Source: Methanobacterium_D oryzae | GTDB lineage: Archaea > Methanobacteriota > Methanobacteria > Methanobacteriales > Methanobacteriaceae | Length of the DNA stretch: 64,000 nt | Direction of reading: 5' to 3' | Assembly (NCBI RefSeq): GCF_050433505.1 | Contig: NZ_JBNPXC010000001.1 | Location: 1-64,000 of the forward strand | The notes under the pieces: model-generated | The model's input: only the letters and a program-made list of their open reading frames with translations | The model's database searches: none | Told to the model about the DNA's origin: nothing | Program-made: the position numbers and the translations under genes | Part shown: positions 45,807 through 53,391 of the stretch, piece after piece | Layout: the number at the start of each line of letters is the position of its first letter | Position numbering within the stretch: the first letter of the stretch is position 1

Positions 45807-46469
45807 TTAATCCTCCTCCATCTTTACAGCATCCAAAATAAACCTTGCATGGTCTGACATTCTCTCCAACATAACATCCCTAAACGTTTCATCAGTTTCT
45901 TCGTAATTCAAGACAAAATGTTCAAAAAGAAGATAAATTGCAAATGAAAAATATTCATAAGCAAGTATCTTTGGATCTACCTGCTTAATAACGCCTTTTT
46001 CCATCATTTTAGTGAATATTTCTTCCCATGATACCAGAGGTACTTCTAAAAGTTCTTTTTTGAAAAATTCTCTTATCTTTTCGTTATGGTAAAGTTCTAT
46101 TGATATTAATCTCCAGATTTTTTCAGTTTTTGGGGCACTCATTCTTCCAATGAAAGCTTTTGCCCCTATCTCAAAAAATAGTTCTGGTGTTTCCATTAAT
46201 TTTTCCATTTCTTCCTCCGGTGGACTACTTTGTAACATTTCAAACATGAAATAGTCAATTATAGCGTCCAGAATCGCTTCTTTATTTTTATAGTGATTGT
46301 ATATTGAGCTTTCTCTTATTCCTACTTCTCTTGCAATTTCACGCACTGATACTGCGTTAAATCCCTTTTGTGAGAATAATTCAATTGATACATCGAATAT
46401 TTTTTCTTTTGTGGATATTTTTGCCTCATTTTTGTTTTTTGATGATTTTTTTGTGGTTTGATTTTTCAT
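45807..46469 (-). CDS. TetR/AcrR family repressor of the 36-46 kb operon
   Basis: A protein of about 220 residues with a Lys-rich N-terminal tail, a TetR helix-turn-helix (about 25-70: IFDVSIELFSQKGFNAVSVREIAREVGIRESSIYNHYKNKEAIL) and a helical ligand domain to the end. ATG 46469 is preceded by GGAGTTCAAATC and is preferred to the in-frame 46499, because that lies in the operator. Two nearly identical palindromes flank its promoter (46489-46506 and 46545-46562), so it should repress its own operon and respond to a ligand of the pathway. Confidence 0.92.
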   Translation of the reverse strand: MKNQTTKKSSKNKNEAKISTKEKIFDVSIELFSQKGFNAVSVREIAREVGIRESSIYNHYKNKEAILDAIIDYFMFEMLQSSPPEEEMEKLMETPELFFEIGAKAFIGRMSAPKTEKIWRLISIELYHNEKIREFFKKELLEVPLVSWEEIFTKMMEKGVIKQVDPKILAYEYFSFAIYLLFEHFVLNYEETDETFRDVMLERMSDHARFILDAVKMEED

Positions 46470-46488
46470 GATTTGAACTCCTGTAATA

Positions 46489-46562
46489 CTAACGAACATA
46501 CGTTAGCTTCTTGACTATAGTTATTGTTCTTCTATTATATAAAGTTAACGAACGTACGTTAG
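46489..46562 (-). promoter_or_regulatory. TetR operon promoter with two operators
   Basis: CTAACG-N6-CGTTAG occupies 46489-46506 and TTAACG-N6-CGTTAG occupies 46545-46562; they share ACGAACrTACGTTAG. Read on the minus strand, the TATA box TTTATATAATA is at 46543-46533. The upstream operator abuts the BRE position, and the downstream one lies just past the expected start near 46511, so binding would block the promoter on both sides. Confidence 0.75.
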
Positions 46563-46635
46563 TTAAAAATGTTGAAAAATTAAAAATTAATCTACAATTT
46601 TGAATCTCTAAAAAAAATAATCTTAATTAAATAAA

Positions 46636-47010
46636 TCATTTATCCCTTTTTTGAGGCTCTTTCAAAAATTCAATTTCCAATGTGCAGTATTTACCGATAT
46701 AATTACTTAATTCCCCTATTAAGTCATGCCTACATCCTTTATCTTCCCATGGATACTCACTGATTTCAAAATACAATACATTATCATTTTTTTCAATATT
46801 ATAATAAGCATCCATAAATTTTTCATCTAATTCGCTTTCAGGAAGCTTTTCATCACTGATCCAGTATTTAACAACTATATAATTTCCAAAATCCTTAGAA
46901 TCTCTATTAATAACCTCATTTAAAGGCTTTTTATATTTATCCAGACGCAAATCAGCATTAGAACTTTTATTTACTTTAATCAATTTACCTTGATAAATCT
47001 TTTTTATCAT
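46636..47010 (-). CDS. Hypothetical protein, 124 residues
   Basis: A small soluble protein without recognised motif. It has mixed charged and hydrophobic sequence, two cysteines (GCRHDL and KYCTLEIEF) and a basic N-terminus. GGGGGAGAAATCAT precedes the ATG, a good ribosome binding site. It lies alone between the TetR promoter region and the divergent FMN protein gene, so its function cannot be read from context. Confidence 0.6.
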   Translation of the reverse strand: MIKKIYQGKLIKVNKSSNADLRLDKYKKPLNEVINRDSKDFGNYIVVKYWISDEKLPESELDEKFMDAYYNIEKNDNVLYFEISEYPWEDKGCRHDLIGELSNYIGKYCTLEIEFLKEPQKRDK

Positions 47011-47154
47011 ATGATTTCTCCCCCGTTAAGTATTATTCTGTAAAAATTAATTAAAATAATTTCTCAAAAATACAAGTTCTATTTTCCATTATGTGCTTAC
47101 AGTTCCATTAATTTTAAGTAAAAGTATAATTCAAAGTATTTACGGTGCAGATTA

Positions 47155-47622
47155 ATGAGAAGAAGTGATAAAGAAATAAAAGACAAAGAAACCATTAAAC
47201 TGATACTAAAAGAAGCTCAAGTATGTAGAATTGCACTTTGTGATGATAATAAACCTTATATCGTGCCTATGAGCTTTGGTTTTGCGGATAATAATTTATA
47301 TCTCCATTCAGCAACTGAAGGACTAAAAATAGATATTATACATAAAAATAACAACATTTGTTTTGAAGTGGACATTAAAAATGAACTTGTAAAATCAGAG
47401 AGCGCTTGCAACTGGGGAATGAAATATTACAGTATAGTTGGATTTGGAAAAGCACAATTTATAGAAAATTATGATGAAAAAAAGAATGCACTGGACATTA
47501 TAATGCAAAAATATACTGAAAATGATAATGAATCATTTGAGTACTCAAAAACTGCCCTTAACAAAACGACAGTAATTAAAGTAGAAGTTACAAAATTAAC
47601 AGGAAAAAAATCGGGATATTAG
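47155..47622 (+). CDS. Pyridoxamine 5'-phosphate oxidase family FMN-binding protein
   Basis: A 155-residue split-barrel flavoprotein: VCRIALCDDNKPYIVPMSFGFADNNLYLHSATEGLKI is the typical N-terminal part, followed by VCFEVD-like and the CNWGMKYYSIVGFGKAQFI segment. Related proteins include nitroimidazole-resistance (NimA-like) reductases. The start has GGTG nearby. It is followed after 8 bases by a flavodoxin-fold gene, so the two form an operon. Confidence 0.87.
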   Translation: MRRSDKEIKDKETIKLILKEAQVCRIALCDDNKPYIVPMSFGFADNNLYLHSATEGLKIDIIHKNNNICFEVDIKNELVKSESACNWGMKYYSIVGFGKAQFIENYDEKKNALDIIMQKYTENDNESFEYSKTALNKTTVIKVEVTKLTGKKSGY

Positions 47623-47630
47623 GTGAATAA

Positions 47631-48230
47631 ATGAAAATACTATTAATTTTAGGACATCCTACGCCTGGAAGTTTTAATCATGCTATCGCAGATTCTGCAA
47701 TTCAAACTCTTGAAAATAATGGACATGAAGTCATTTTTCATGATTTATATGCTGAAAAGTTCGATCCCATCATTTTAAGCGGAGAAATACCTAAAAAAGC
47801 AGATTTAGAGCCTTTAATTGAGAAACATTGTAAAGAACTCGCTGAAACTAACGGAATAATTATAGTCCATCCGAATTGGTGGGGGCAGCCTCCTGCAATT
47901 TTAAAGGGTTGGATTGATCGTGTAATACGTGCAGGAGTAGCCTATGAATTCTTAGAGAGTGATAGCGGTGAGGGAATTCCAAATGGCCTATTGAAGGCTG
48001 AAACTGCACTTGTATTTAATACAGCTAATACTTCAAAAGAAAGAGAAATGAATGTATTTGGAGACCCCTTAGAAACCATCTGGAAAAACTGTATTTTTGA
48101 TCTCTGCGGTGTGAAAAGTTTTTACAGGAAAATGTTCAGAATTATCGTTACAAGTACTCAAAAAGAACGAGAATTATGGTTAGAAGATGTGAAAGAAACT
48201 GTTGATAAATATTTCCCATGCGAAGACTAA
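47631..48230 (+). CDS. NAD(P)H dehydrogenase (quinone)-like flavodoxin-fold protein
   Basis: A 199-residue protein of the NQO/YheR family: ILGHPTPGSFNHAIADSAI is the FMN/FAD loop, HPNWWGQPPAILKGWIDRVIRAGVAYEF the second conserved region. It reduces quinones or flavins by two electrons. The ATG has AGGTGAATAA ahead. Cotranscribed with the FMN-binding gene and probably the Fpg-like gene (28 bases to its start). Confidence 0.88.
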   Translation: MKILLILGHPTPGSFNHAIADSAIQTLENNGHEVIFHDLYAEKFDPIILSGEIPKKADLEPLIEKHCKELAETNGIIIVHPNWWGQPPAILKGWIDRVIRAGVAYEFLESDSGEGIPNGLLKAETALVFNTANTSKEREMNVFGDPLETIWKNCIFDLCGVKSFYRKMFRIIVTSTQKERELWLEDVKETVDKYFPCED

Positions 48231-48258
48231 AATATTTTTAACACAAGGAGATTTTCAT

Positions 48259-49074
48259 ATGGCAGAACTTCCAGAAATTATGGTTTTAAGCCAGCAGATG
48301 GATAAAGAACTAAAATCCAAAGAATTTAAATCTATTGATGTAGTCCAAGAAAAATGTCTTAATATGGAATCGGAGGATTTTAAAAGGGAACTTATAGGTA
48401 AAACTATCGAAAATGTTTATAATAAGGGCAAATGGATATTTTTCAAGCTTTCAGATGATTATCATCTTTTATTAAATTTAGGGATGGGGGCAGATATTCT
48501 ATATTATGATTCTTATGAAGATTTTACAGATGAATATCAGTGTTGTTTCCATTTTACTGATAATTCAGGATTTACATGTAAATTTTGGTGGTTTGGACAT
48601 GTTGAATTAATAAAAAATAGTGAATTAGGAGATCATAAACCAACAAAAGATATAGCAATCTCGCCTCTTGATCCTCAGTTCACTTTAGGCTATTTTAAAA
48701 GTATCTGCAAAGGCCGTGCTGGGGTTAAAAATTTGATATTAAATCAAAAGAAGATTGGAGGTATTGGGAACGTCTATGTTCATGATATTCTTTTTAGAGC
48801 AAAAATAGATCCAAAAACACCTGTTAATACTTTAAATGATGCTCAAATTGATAATTTGTTTGAAACTATTAAAGAGAATCTTAAAAAATCATTAGATATG
48901 AAAGGATTAGCCTATGAAATGGATTTTTATGGAAATAATGGTAAATTTAGTCGAGATTATTTTTTAGTAGCCTATAATGAAGGTGAAAAATGCCCGGATT
49001 GTTCTGCAGTAATCCAAAAAATTAAAACTGGCAGCACTTCTTCTTATATTTGCCCTGAATGCCAGAAATTATAA
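48259..49074 (+). CDS. Fpg/Nei-like protein lacking usual catalytic residues
   Basis: A 271-residue protein with all domains of formamidopyrimidine-DNA glycosylases: the N-terminal catalytic-domain start MAELPEIMVL, the helix-two-turn-helix region with QKKIGGIGNVYVHDILFRAKIDP, and a C-terminal zinc finger with CPDC and CPEC. The proline that follows Met in Fpg (PELPE) and forms the Schiff base is alanine here, and the arginine of the zinc-finger hairpin is replaced (TGSTSSYIC). It may be a DNA-binding protein or have altered chemistry. ATG 48259 follows AGGAGATTTTCAT. Confidence 0.85.
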   Translation: MAELPEIMVLSQQMDKELKSKEFKSIDVVQEKCLNMESEDFKRELIGKTIENVYNKGKWIFFKLSDDYHLLLNLGMGADILYYDSYEDFTDEYQCCFHFTDNSGFTCKFWWFGHVELIKNSELGDHKPTKDIAISPLDPQFTLGYFKSICKGRAGVKNLILNQKKIGGIGNVYVHDILFRAKIDPKTPVNTLNDAQIDNLFETIKENLKKSLDMKGLAYEMDFYGNNGKFSRDYFLVAYNEGEKCPDCSAVIQKIKTGSTSSYICPECQKL

Positions 49075-49140
49075 ATCAATTGATTGAAAGAATAATAAAA
49101 TATACATCTAATTAAATTCATAAGGTGTTATGTGGTTTAA

Positions 49141-49797
49141 ATGGGAAAACTTGCAATAACTATAAAATCTGAAAATAAACCTGGTGTTTTAAGAGATATT
49201 ACAGATTTAATGGCAAAATGTGGAATGAATATTACTTATACTCATCTTTTTGTCGAAAAAGACAGTTCATCTTCAACTTATATGGAACTTGAAGGTGTGA
49301 AAAATGGAGAAGAACTTTCAAAAAACATTATGAAATTTGAATCTGTAAATAGTGTTGAAATTCATCGTTCTTTAAGTGAAATTTACGGTAAAAGAATTAT
49401 AATTATTGGTGGAGGCGCTCAAGTTGCTCAGGTTGCTCATGGAGCCATAGTAGAAGCAGATCGGCATAATATAAGGGGTGAACATATTAGTATTGATACC
49501 ATTCCCCTTGTAGGAGAGGATGAGCTTGCAGATGCTGTTTCTGCAGTAGGAAGACTTCCAAGAATAGGCGCACTTGTACTTGCTGGGTCTTTAATGGGAG
49601 GTAAAATTTCAGATGCAGTAGAAGAAGTTAAAAAAGAACATGGTGTGATCGTGATAAGTCTTAATATGCCTGGAAGTGTCACAAATTATGCTGATTTAGT
49701 TGTTACAGATCCTGTTCAAGCTGGAGTTATGGCCGTTATGGCTGTTGCAGATACCGCCATATTTGACATTAAAAAAGTTAAAAGAAAGAAATTTTAA
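49141..49797 (+). CDS. ACT domain protein (DUF5612 family)
   Basis: A 218-residue protein conserved in methanogens. The ACT domain at residues 1-75 (TIKSENKPGVLRDITDLMAKCGMNITYTHLFVEK) is followed by a region of about 140 residues with IIIIGGGAQVAQVAHGAIVEADRHNIRGEHISIDTIPLVGEDE, then SLNMPGSVTNYADLVVTDPVQAGVMAVMAVADTA. ACT domains bind amino acids; the family is thought to be a regulatory protein. Function not established. Confidence 0.8.
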   Translation: MGKLAITIKSENKPGVLRDITDLMAKCGMNITYTHLFVEKDSSSSTYMELEGVKNGEELSKNIMKFESVNSVEIHRSLSEIYGKRIIIIGGGAQVAQVAHGAIVEADRHNIRGEHISIDTIPLVGEDELADAVSAVGRLPRIGALVLAGSLMGGKISDAVEEVKKEHGVIVISLNMPGSVTNYADLVVTDPVQAGVMAVMAVADTAIFDIKKVKRKKF

Positions 49798-49804
49798 AAA
49801 TTTA

Positions 49805-50089
49805 TCAACTCATCTCTATTGCTCTAATTAATTTACTTGCTGCGTTTTTTAGTTCAGTGTCCTTGATTTCTCCACTTTCTCTGATTTTAAGGGCTATTTC
49901 AAGTACTTTTCGAACATCTTGGGGTTTAAGGTTTTCTGCCATCTCAAGATATGTCTGATCTTCGTCTTTTGTGGCTTCAAGTTTTTTTGCTTCCATTAAT
50001 TGCAGCATAACTTGGCAGGCACCCATAATGTCGCCACTTTCTGCATTTAACTCACATTTTTTGTATAGCTCTTCAGATTTAGCATCCAT
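49805..50089 (-). CDS. MGACQV-family small protein A
   Basis: A 94-residue helical protein, one of three paralogues within 1.2 kb. It contains KKCELNAESGDIMGACQVML in the first third and ends SKLIRAIEMS. Shared positions among the three are K-C-E, then MGACQV, later DV..V and NAA.KLIRAIE-like. No known domain is visible. The cysteine in MGACQV is invariant. It is separated from the other two by 182 bases and so has its own promoter. Confidence 0.75.
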   Translation of the reverse strand: MDAKSEELYKKCELNAESGDIMGACQVMLQLMEAKKLEATKDEDQTYLEMAENLKPQDVRKVLEIALKIRESGEIKDTELKNAASKLIRAIEMS

Positions 50090-50271
50090 TTTAACACCAG
50101 TATTAATTATATACGTTTAATAACTTATAGTTGATTATTATGCCAACTAAAATTAATAATATCTATTTATCTCATTAAATTTACAAAAAGAGTTAATAAA
50201 GTTTAAACTATAATATACTGAAAAGAATTTAAAAAAATCTAAAATCTTACTTTAATTACTATTTAAAACAT

Positions 50272-50589
50272 TTACATTAGCTCAATTCTTCTTATTACTC
50301 TATTAGCAGCGGTTTTTACATCTTTGTTCGTTATATCACCACTATCTCTTACTATAAATGCAATTCTTACAACATTAGGCACATCTTCCTGAGTAACACC
50401 TTTAGATGTCTCCCTTGATTTTTTAATATAGGATTGACCAGGTTCATCTTCAATCACTACATTTCCTCTATCTATTTCTTCTAAAAAAACTTGACATGCA
50501 CCCATTGTACTTGTATCAACTTTATTAGTTTCACATTTTCTAATTAATTCTTTAGCATTCTCATCAAGAGGTATTTCTTTATGTACCAT
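50272..50589 (-). CDS. MGACQV-family small protein B
   Basis: A 105-residue paralogue of the flanking genes, with KCETNKVDTSTMGACQVFL in the first third, VTQEDVPNVVRIAFIVRDSGDI in the middle and AANRVIRRIELM at the end. It lies 26 bases after protein C and is probably cotranscribed with it. No recognised function. Confidence 0.75.
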   Translation of the reverse strand: MVHKEIPLDENAKELIRKCETNKVDTSTMGACQVFLEEIDRGNVVIEDEPGQSYIKKSRETSKGVTQEDVPNVVRIAFIVRDSGDITNKDVKTAANRVIRRIELM

Positions 50590-50614
50590 TACAAGTCCCC
50601 TACTATTAATATGA

Positions 50615-50929
50615 TTAAAATGCTTCTATTGCTCTTATTAATCTATTTGCAGCATTTTTCAGTTCAGGACTAACACCAGATCTTTCTTTCATTTTTAATG
50701 CCATTCTAAGAACTTTAGGGACATCTTCAGGAGCTATTTTTTGGGCCATTTCTATATATGATGCGTCTTTTTCTTCTCCTCTTAAATATTCCATAAATTC
50801 CTTGTCTATATCTCCCTTTTCCATTTCTTTTAACATAACTTGGCATGCGCCCATTCCTTGAGTGGCAATTTCTTTATCTTCGCATTTTTTCATTAATTTT
50901 AAAGAATTTTCATCTAGTTCCATTACCAT
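50615..50929 (-). CDS. MGACQV-family small protein C
   Basis: A 104-residue paralogue, first gene of the C-B pair. It has KKCEDKEIATQGMGACQVML near the start, IAPEDVPKVLRMALKMKERSG and KNAANRLIRAIEAF. GGTGATATT precedes the ATG. It is divergent from the hybrid cluster protein gene, with a 276-base AT-rich gap between. Confidence 0.75.
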   Translation of the reverse strand: MVMELDENSLKLMKKCEDKEIATQGMGACQVMLKEMEKGDIDKEFMEYLRGEEKDASYIEMAQKIAPEDVPKVLRMALKMKERSGVSPELKNAANRLIRAIEAF

Positions 50930-51205
50930 AATATCACCATTTTAATATATGATCTTTAAATGATTTAAATTTAATACTAATATAAAATAAAATATTATAA
51001 TATGTTAAAGATAAGTAATACTAAATATAAAATTCTAAATACTATTAACAACAAAACTATATTAATAAAGTCATTTTAACAGTTTTAAATGCGAATAAGA
51101 GTACATAATATTCTATAACTAATATAATACTTCAAATATACATTTTTATTAATAAAAAAGCATATAAAAAGATATTTCGCCTAAAATAACGTGGGAGGTA
51201 ATTAA
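50930..51205. other. 276-base gap with the hcp promoter
   Basis: AT-rich region between divergent genes. The perfect 16-bp palindrome TTTTTATTAATAAAAA (51143-51158) lies directly ahead of a TATA-like CATATAAAAA (51161-51170) for hcp. I see no gene in the rest. Confidence 0.5.
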
Positions 51206-52519
51206 ATGAATGGAGGAGAAACTGGAAATGAAATGTTCTGTTATCAATGTTCCCAAACAGCAAGAGGAACAGGTTGCACAATAAGAGGAGTATGTGGAAA
51301 AGATGCAACTGCGGCAAGGCTTCAAGATAATCTTTTATTTGCAATTAAAGGGATTTCAGCCTATCTTTACCATGCAAGAGAGTTAGGCTACACTGATCCA
51401 GATATAGATGCATTTATGGAGCGTGGATTTTATTCTACTCTTACAAATGTAAATATAGATACTAATGAACTTATAAAATTAGCTTTAGAAGCAGGGGAGA
51501 TGAACATAAGGACAATGCGTCTTCTTAAAACTGCGTTGATTGAAACTTATGGAGAGCCCACTCCAGTTGAAGTTAGTACTGGAACTAAAAAAGGACATGG
51601 AATTGTAGCCACAGGACATAATCTCAAAGCTTTAGAGGAAATTCTTAAACAAACAGAAGGAACTGGAATAAATGTATATACACATTCAGAACTTCTTCCA
51701 GCCCATGGATATCCTGAATTAAAGAAATATGATCATCTTGTTGGTCAGCTTGGAGGATCATGGTTTGATCAAAGAGAAGTATTTTCAAAATATCCCGTTG
51801 CAATTTTAGGAACATCAAACTGTGTTTTACCCCCAAGAGATGATTACAGAGATAGGATGTTCACCTCAGGAGTTGCAAGATTAACTGGAGTTCCACATAT
51901 TGATGGTTATGATTTTTCGCAATTGATTGAAAAAGCAAAATCATTACCAGAACTTGAAGAAGAAGCAGGAGAAAAAGTATTTACAACAGGATTCGGTGCT
52001 TCAACAGTCCTTTCACTTGCACCAAACATAAAAGAACTAGTAGAAGCTGGAAAAATAAGAAGATTTTTCCTAGTAGGAGGATGTGATTCCCCATTACAAA
52101 AAACAGGTTATTACACAGAATTTGTACAAAAATTACCAGAAGATACTGTTGTTTTAACTCTGGCATGTGGTAAATTCCGGTTTATGCATCTTGATCTTGG
52201 AGATATCGAAGGAATACCCCGAGTAATAGATATGGGACAGTGTAACGATGCAATAGTTGGAATTGACATAGTAGCAGCATTATCAGATTTATTTGGTCTT
52301 GAAATTAATGAACTTCCCCTAACAATTGTCTTAAGCTGGATGGAACAAAAAGCAGCAGCAATACTCTGGAGTCTCCTTTACCTTGGAATTAAAGGAATCT
52401 ACATCGGCCCTATTGCTCCAGCATGGATAAATGAAGATATTTTAAATGTGCTGGTAGAAAAATATGACTTAAAACTAATCAGTACCCCTGAAGAAGATAT
52501 TAAAGAAATTTTAGGGTAA
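51206..52519 (+). CDS. hcp: Hybrid cluster protein (hydroxylamine/NO reductase)
   Basis: A 437-residue protein of the prismane family. The N-terminal cysteine cluster C-x2-C-x8-C-x5-C (CYQCSQTARGTGCTIRGVCGK) binds a standard cluster, and later cysteines in LGTSNCVLPP, VGGCDSP and TLACGKFRF ligate the hybrid cluster. The length is shorter than bacterial forms of about 550 residues, as expected of the archaeal class. It reduces NO or hydroxylamine and protects from nitrosative stress. GGGAGGTAATTAA gives a strong start; an ATG at 51230 is less likely. Confidence 0.93.
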   Translation: MNGGETGNEMFCYQCSQTARGTGCTIRGVCGKDATAARLQDNLLFAIKGISAYLYHARELGYTDPDIDAFMERGFYSTLTNVNIDTNELIKLALEAGEMNIRTMRLLKTALIETYGEPTPVEVSTGTKKGHGIVATGHNLKALEEILKQTEGTGINVYTHSELLPAHGYPELKKYDHLVGQLGGSWFDQREVFSKYPVAILGTSNCVLPPRDDYRDRMFTSGVARLTGVPHIDGYDFSQLIEKAKSLPELEEEAGEKVFTTGFGASTVLSLAPNIKELVEAGKIRRFFLVGGCDSPLQKTGYYTEFVQKLPEDTVVLTLACGKFRFMHLDLGDIEGIPRVIDMGQCNDAIVGIDIVAALSDLFGLEINELPLTIVLSWMEQKAAAILWSLLYLGIKGIYIGPIAPAWINEDILNVLVEKYDLKLISTPEEDIKEILG

Positions 52520-52545
52520 ATACCCTATTTTTATTTCTATTATTT
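52512..52545 (+). terminator. Hairpin terminator overlapping the hcp stop codon
   Basis: TAGGGTA (52512-52518) pairs exactly with TACCCTA (52521-52527) around AA, followed by TTTTTATTTCTATTATTTTG. The TAA stop is at 52517-52519, inside the hairpin. Confidence 0.65.
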
Positions 52546-52618
52546 TGTTCTATATTATACGAAAATTATTTTTATTAGCTATTTTAAATAACTAATTAAA
52601 TTAAATAACGTGATCTAA

Positions 52619-52813
52619 ATGGCCAAAGATATGGATATTGATAAAGAGTTTGAAGCACAATTAAAGGGTAAAATGGGTTGGAAATGTTCATGTTCCCTTG
52701 ATATTGTTGATAAAGAATCCACACTTCGAACTGTTACATGTAAAAATTGTGGGAAAGTATTTAAAACCAATAGGAATACAGAGTTTTGCTTTAAATGTGA
52801 AAATAAACATTAG
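52619..52813 (+). CDS. Small zinc-ribbon protein, 64 residues
   Basis: A short protein with seven cysteines: WKCSCSLD, TCKNCGKVF and FCFKCENKH, able to bind at least one zinc ion. The start has CGTGATCTAA directly ahead. It is followed after 10 bases by a ferredoxin gene and then a cupin gene, so the three form an operon. No family recognised. Confidence 0.7.
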   Translation: MAKDMDIDKEFEAQLKGKMGWKCSCSLDIVDKESTLRTVTCKNCGKVFKTNRNTEFCFKCENKH

Positions 52814-52823
52814 TGGTGAAAAT

Positions 52824-53039
52824 ATGGCAAAAATAGAAATTGAACGGCCCATGTGCATATCCTGTGGAAACTGTATTGACACGTGTCCAGAACTATTTGA
52901 ATTTGCAGATGATGGACTCTCAACTCTTAAAGGAGGCCAAAGAGTTGGAGATAATGATGAACAGGAAATAGATGATCCAGGATGCTCTAGAGACGCTGAA
53001 GAAAGCTGTCCCGTAACTATCATACATGTTTATGACTAA
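52824..53039 (+). CDS. Ferredoxin (single [4Fe-4S])
   Basis: A 71-residue ferredoxin. The motif MCISCGNCIDTCPELFEF near residues 10-27 supplies three cysteines and the C-terminal SCPVTIIHVYD supplies the fourth, the pattern of Methanothermobacter/Desulfovibrio-type small ferredoxins. The start ATG 52824 has GTGGTGAAAAT ahead. Between them is a DDPGCSRDAEESCP segment with an extra cysteine. It is in the zinc ribbon-ferredoxin-cupin operon. Confidence 0.88.
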   Translation: MAKIEIERPMCISCGNCIDTCPELFEFADDGLSTLKGGQRVGDNDEQEIDDPGCSRDAEESCPVTIIHVYD

Positions 53040-53054
53040 TTTGGAGGAAAAACA

Positions 53055-53375
53055 ATGGAAGATCTTAAATCAAAAGTTTTGAAAGTAGAAGAATTAATAG
53101 AATACCAAGAAGGCTCCGTTGTAAGCCGTGAAATCATAAGAAAAGATACTGGAACAGTGACTATATTTGCTTTTGATAAAGGTGAAGGCTTAAGTGAGCA
53201 TACTGCTCCTTTTGATGCTATGGTTCAAATTGTAGATGGTAAGGCAGAAATCACTATTTCAGGCAATAAAAATGTGCTTGAGAAGGGAGATATGATTATA
53301 ATGCCTGCAAATGAGCCACATGCACTTACAGCTCTTGAAAAATACAAAATGGTTCTAACAATGATACGTTCATAA
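53055..53375 (+). CDS. Cupin domain protein
   Basis: A 106-residue single beta-barrel: GTVTIFAFDKGEGLSEHTAPFDAMVQIVDGKAEITISGNKNVLEKGDMIIMPANEPHALTAL contains the two cupin motifs with metal-binding histidines (H at SEHTAP, H at PHAL). Such small cupins bind metals or sugars. GGAGGAAAAACA precedes the ATG. It ends the small operon and converges with the Cas4-like gene. Confidence 0.85.
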   Translation: MEDLKSKVLKVEELIEYQEGSVVSREIIRKDTGTVTIFAFDKGEGLSEHTAPFDAMVQIVDGKAEITISGNKNVLEKGDMIIMPANEPHALTALEKYKMVLTMIRS

Positions 53376-53391
53376 CCCCATTTTTTTATTT

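Noticed and set aside
46470..46499. Earlier start of the TetR gene at 46499
   Set aside because: That start lies inside the downstream operator and has no ribosome binding site; ATG 46469 has GGAG ahead.
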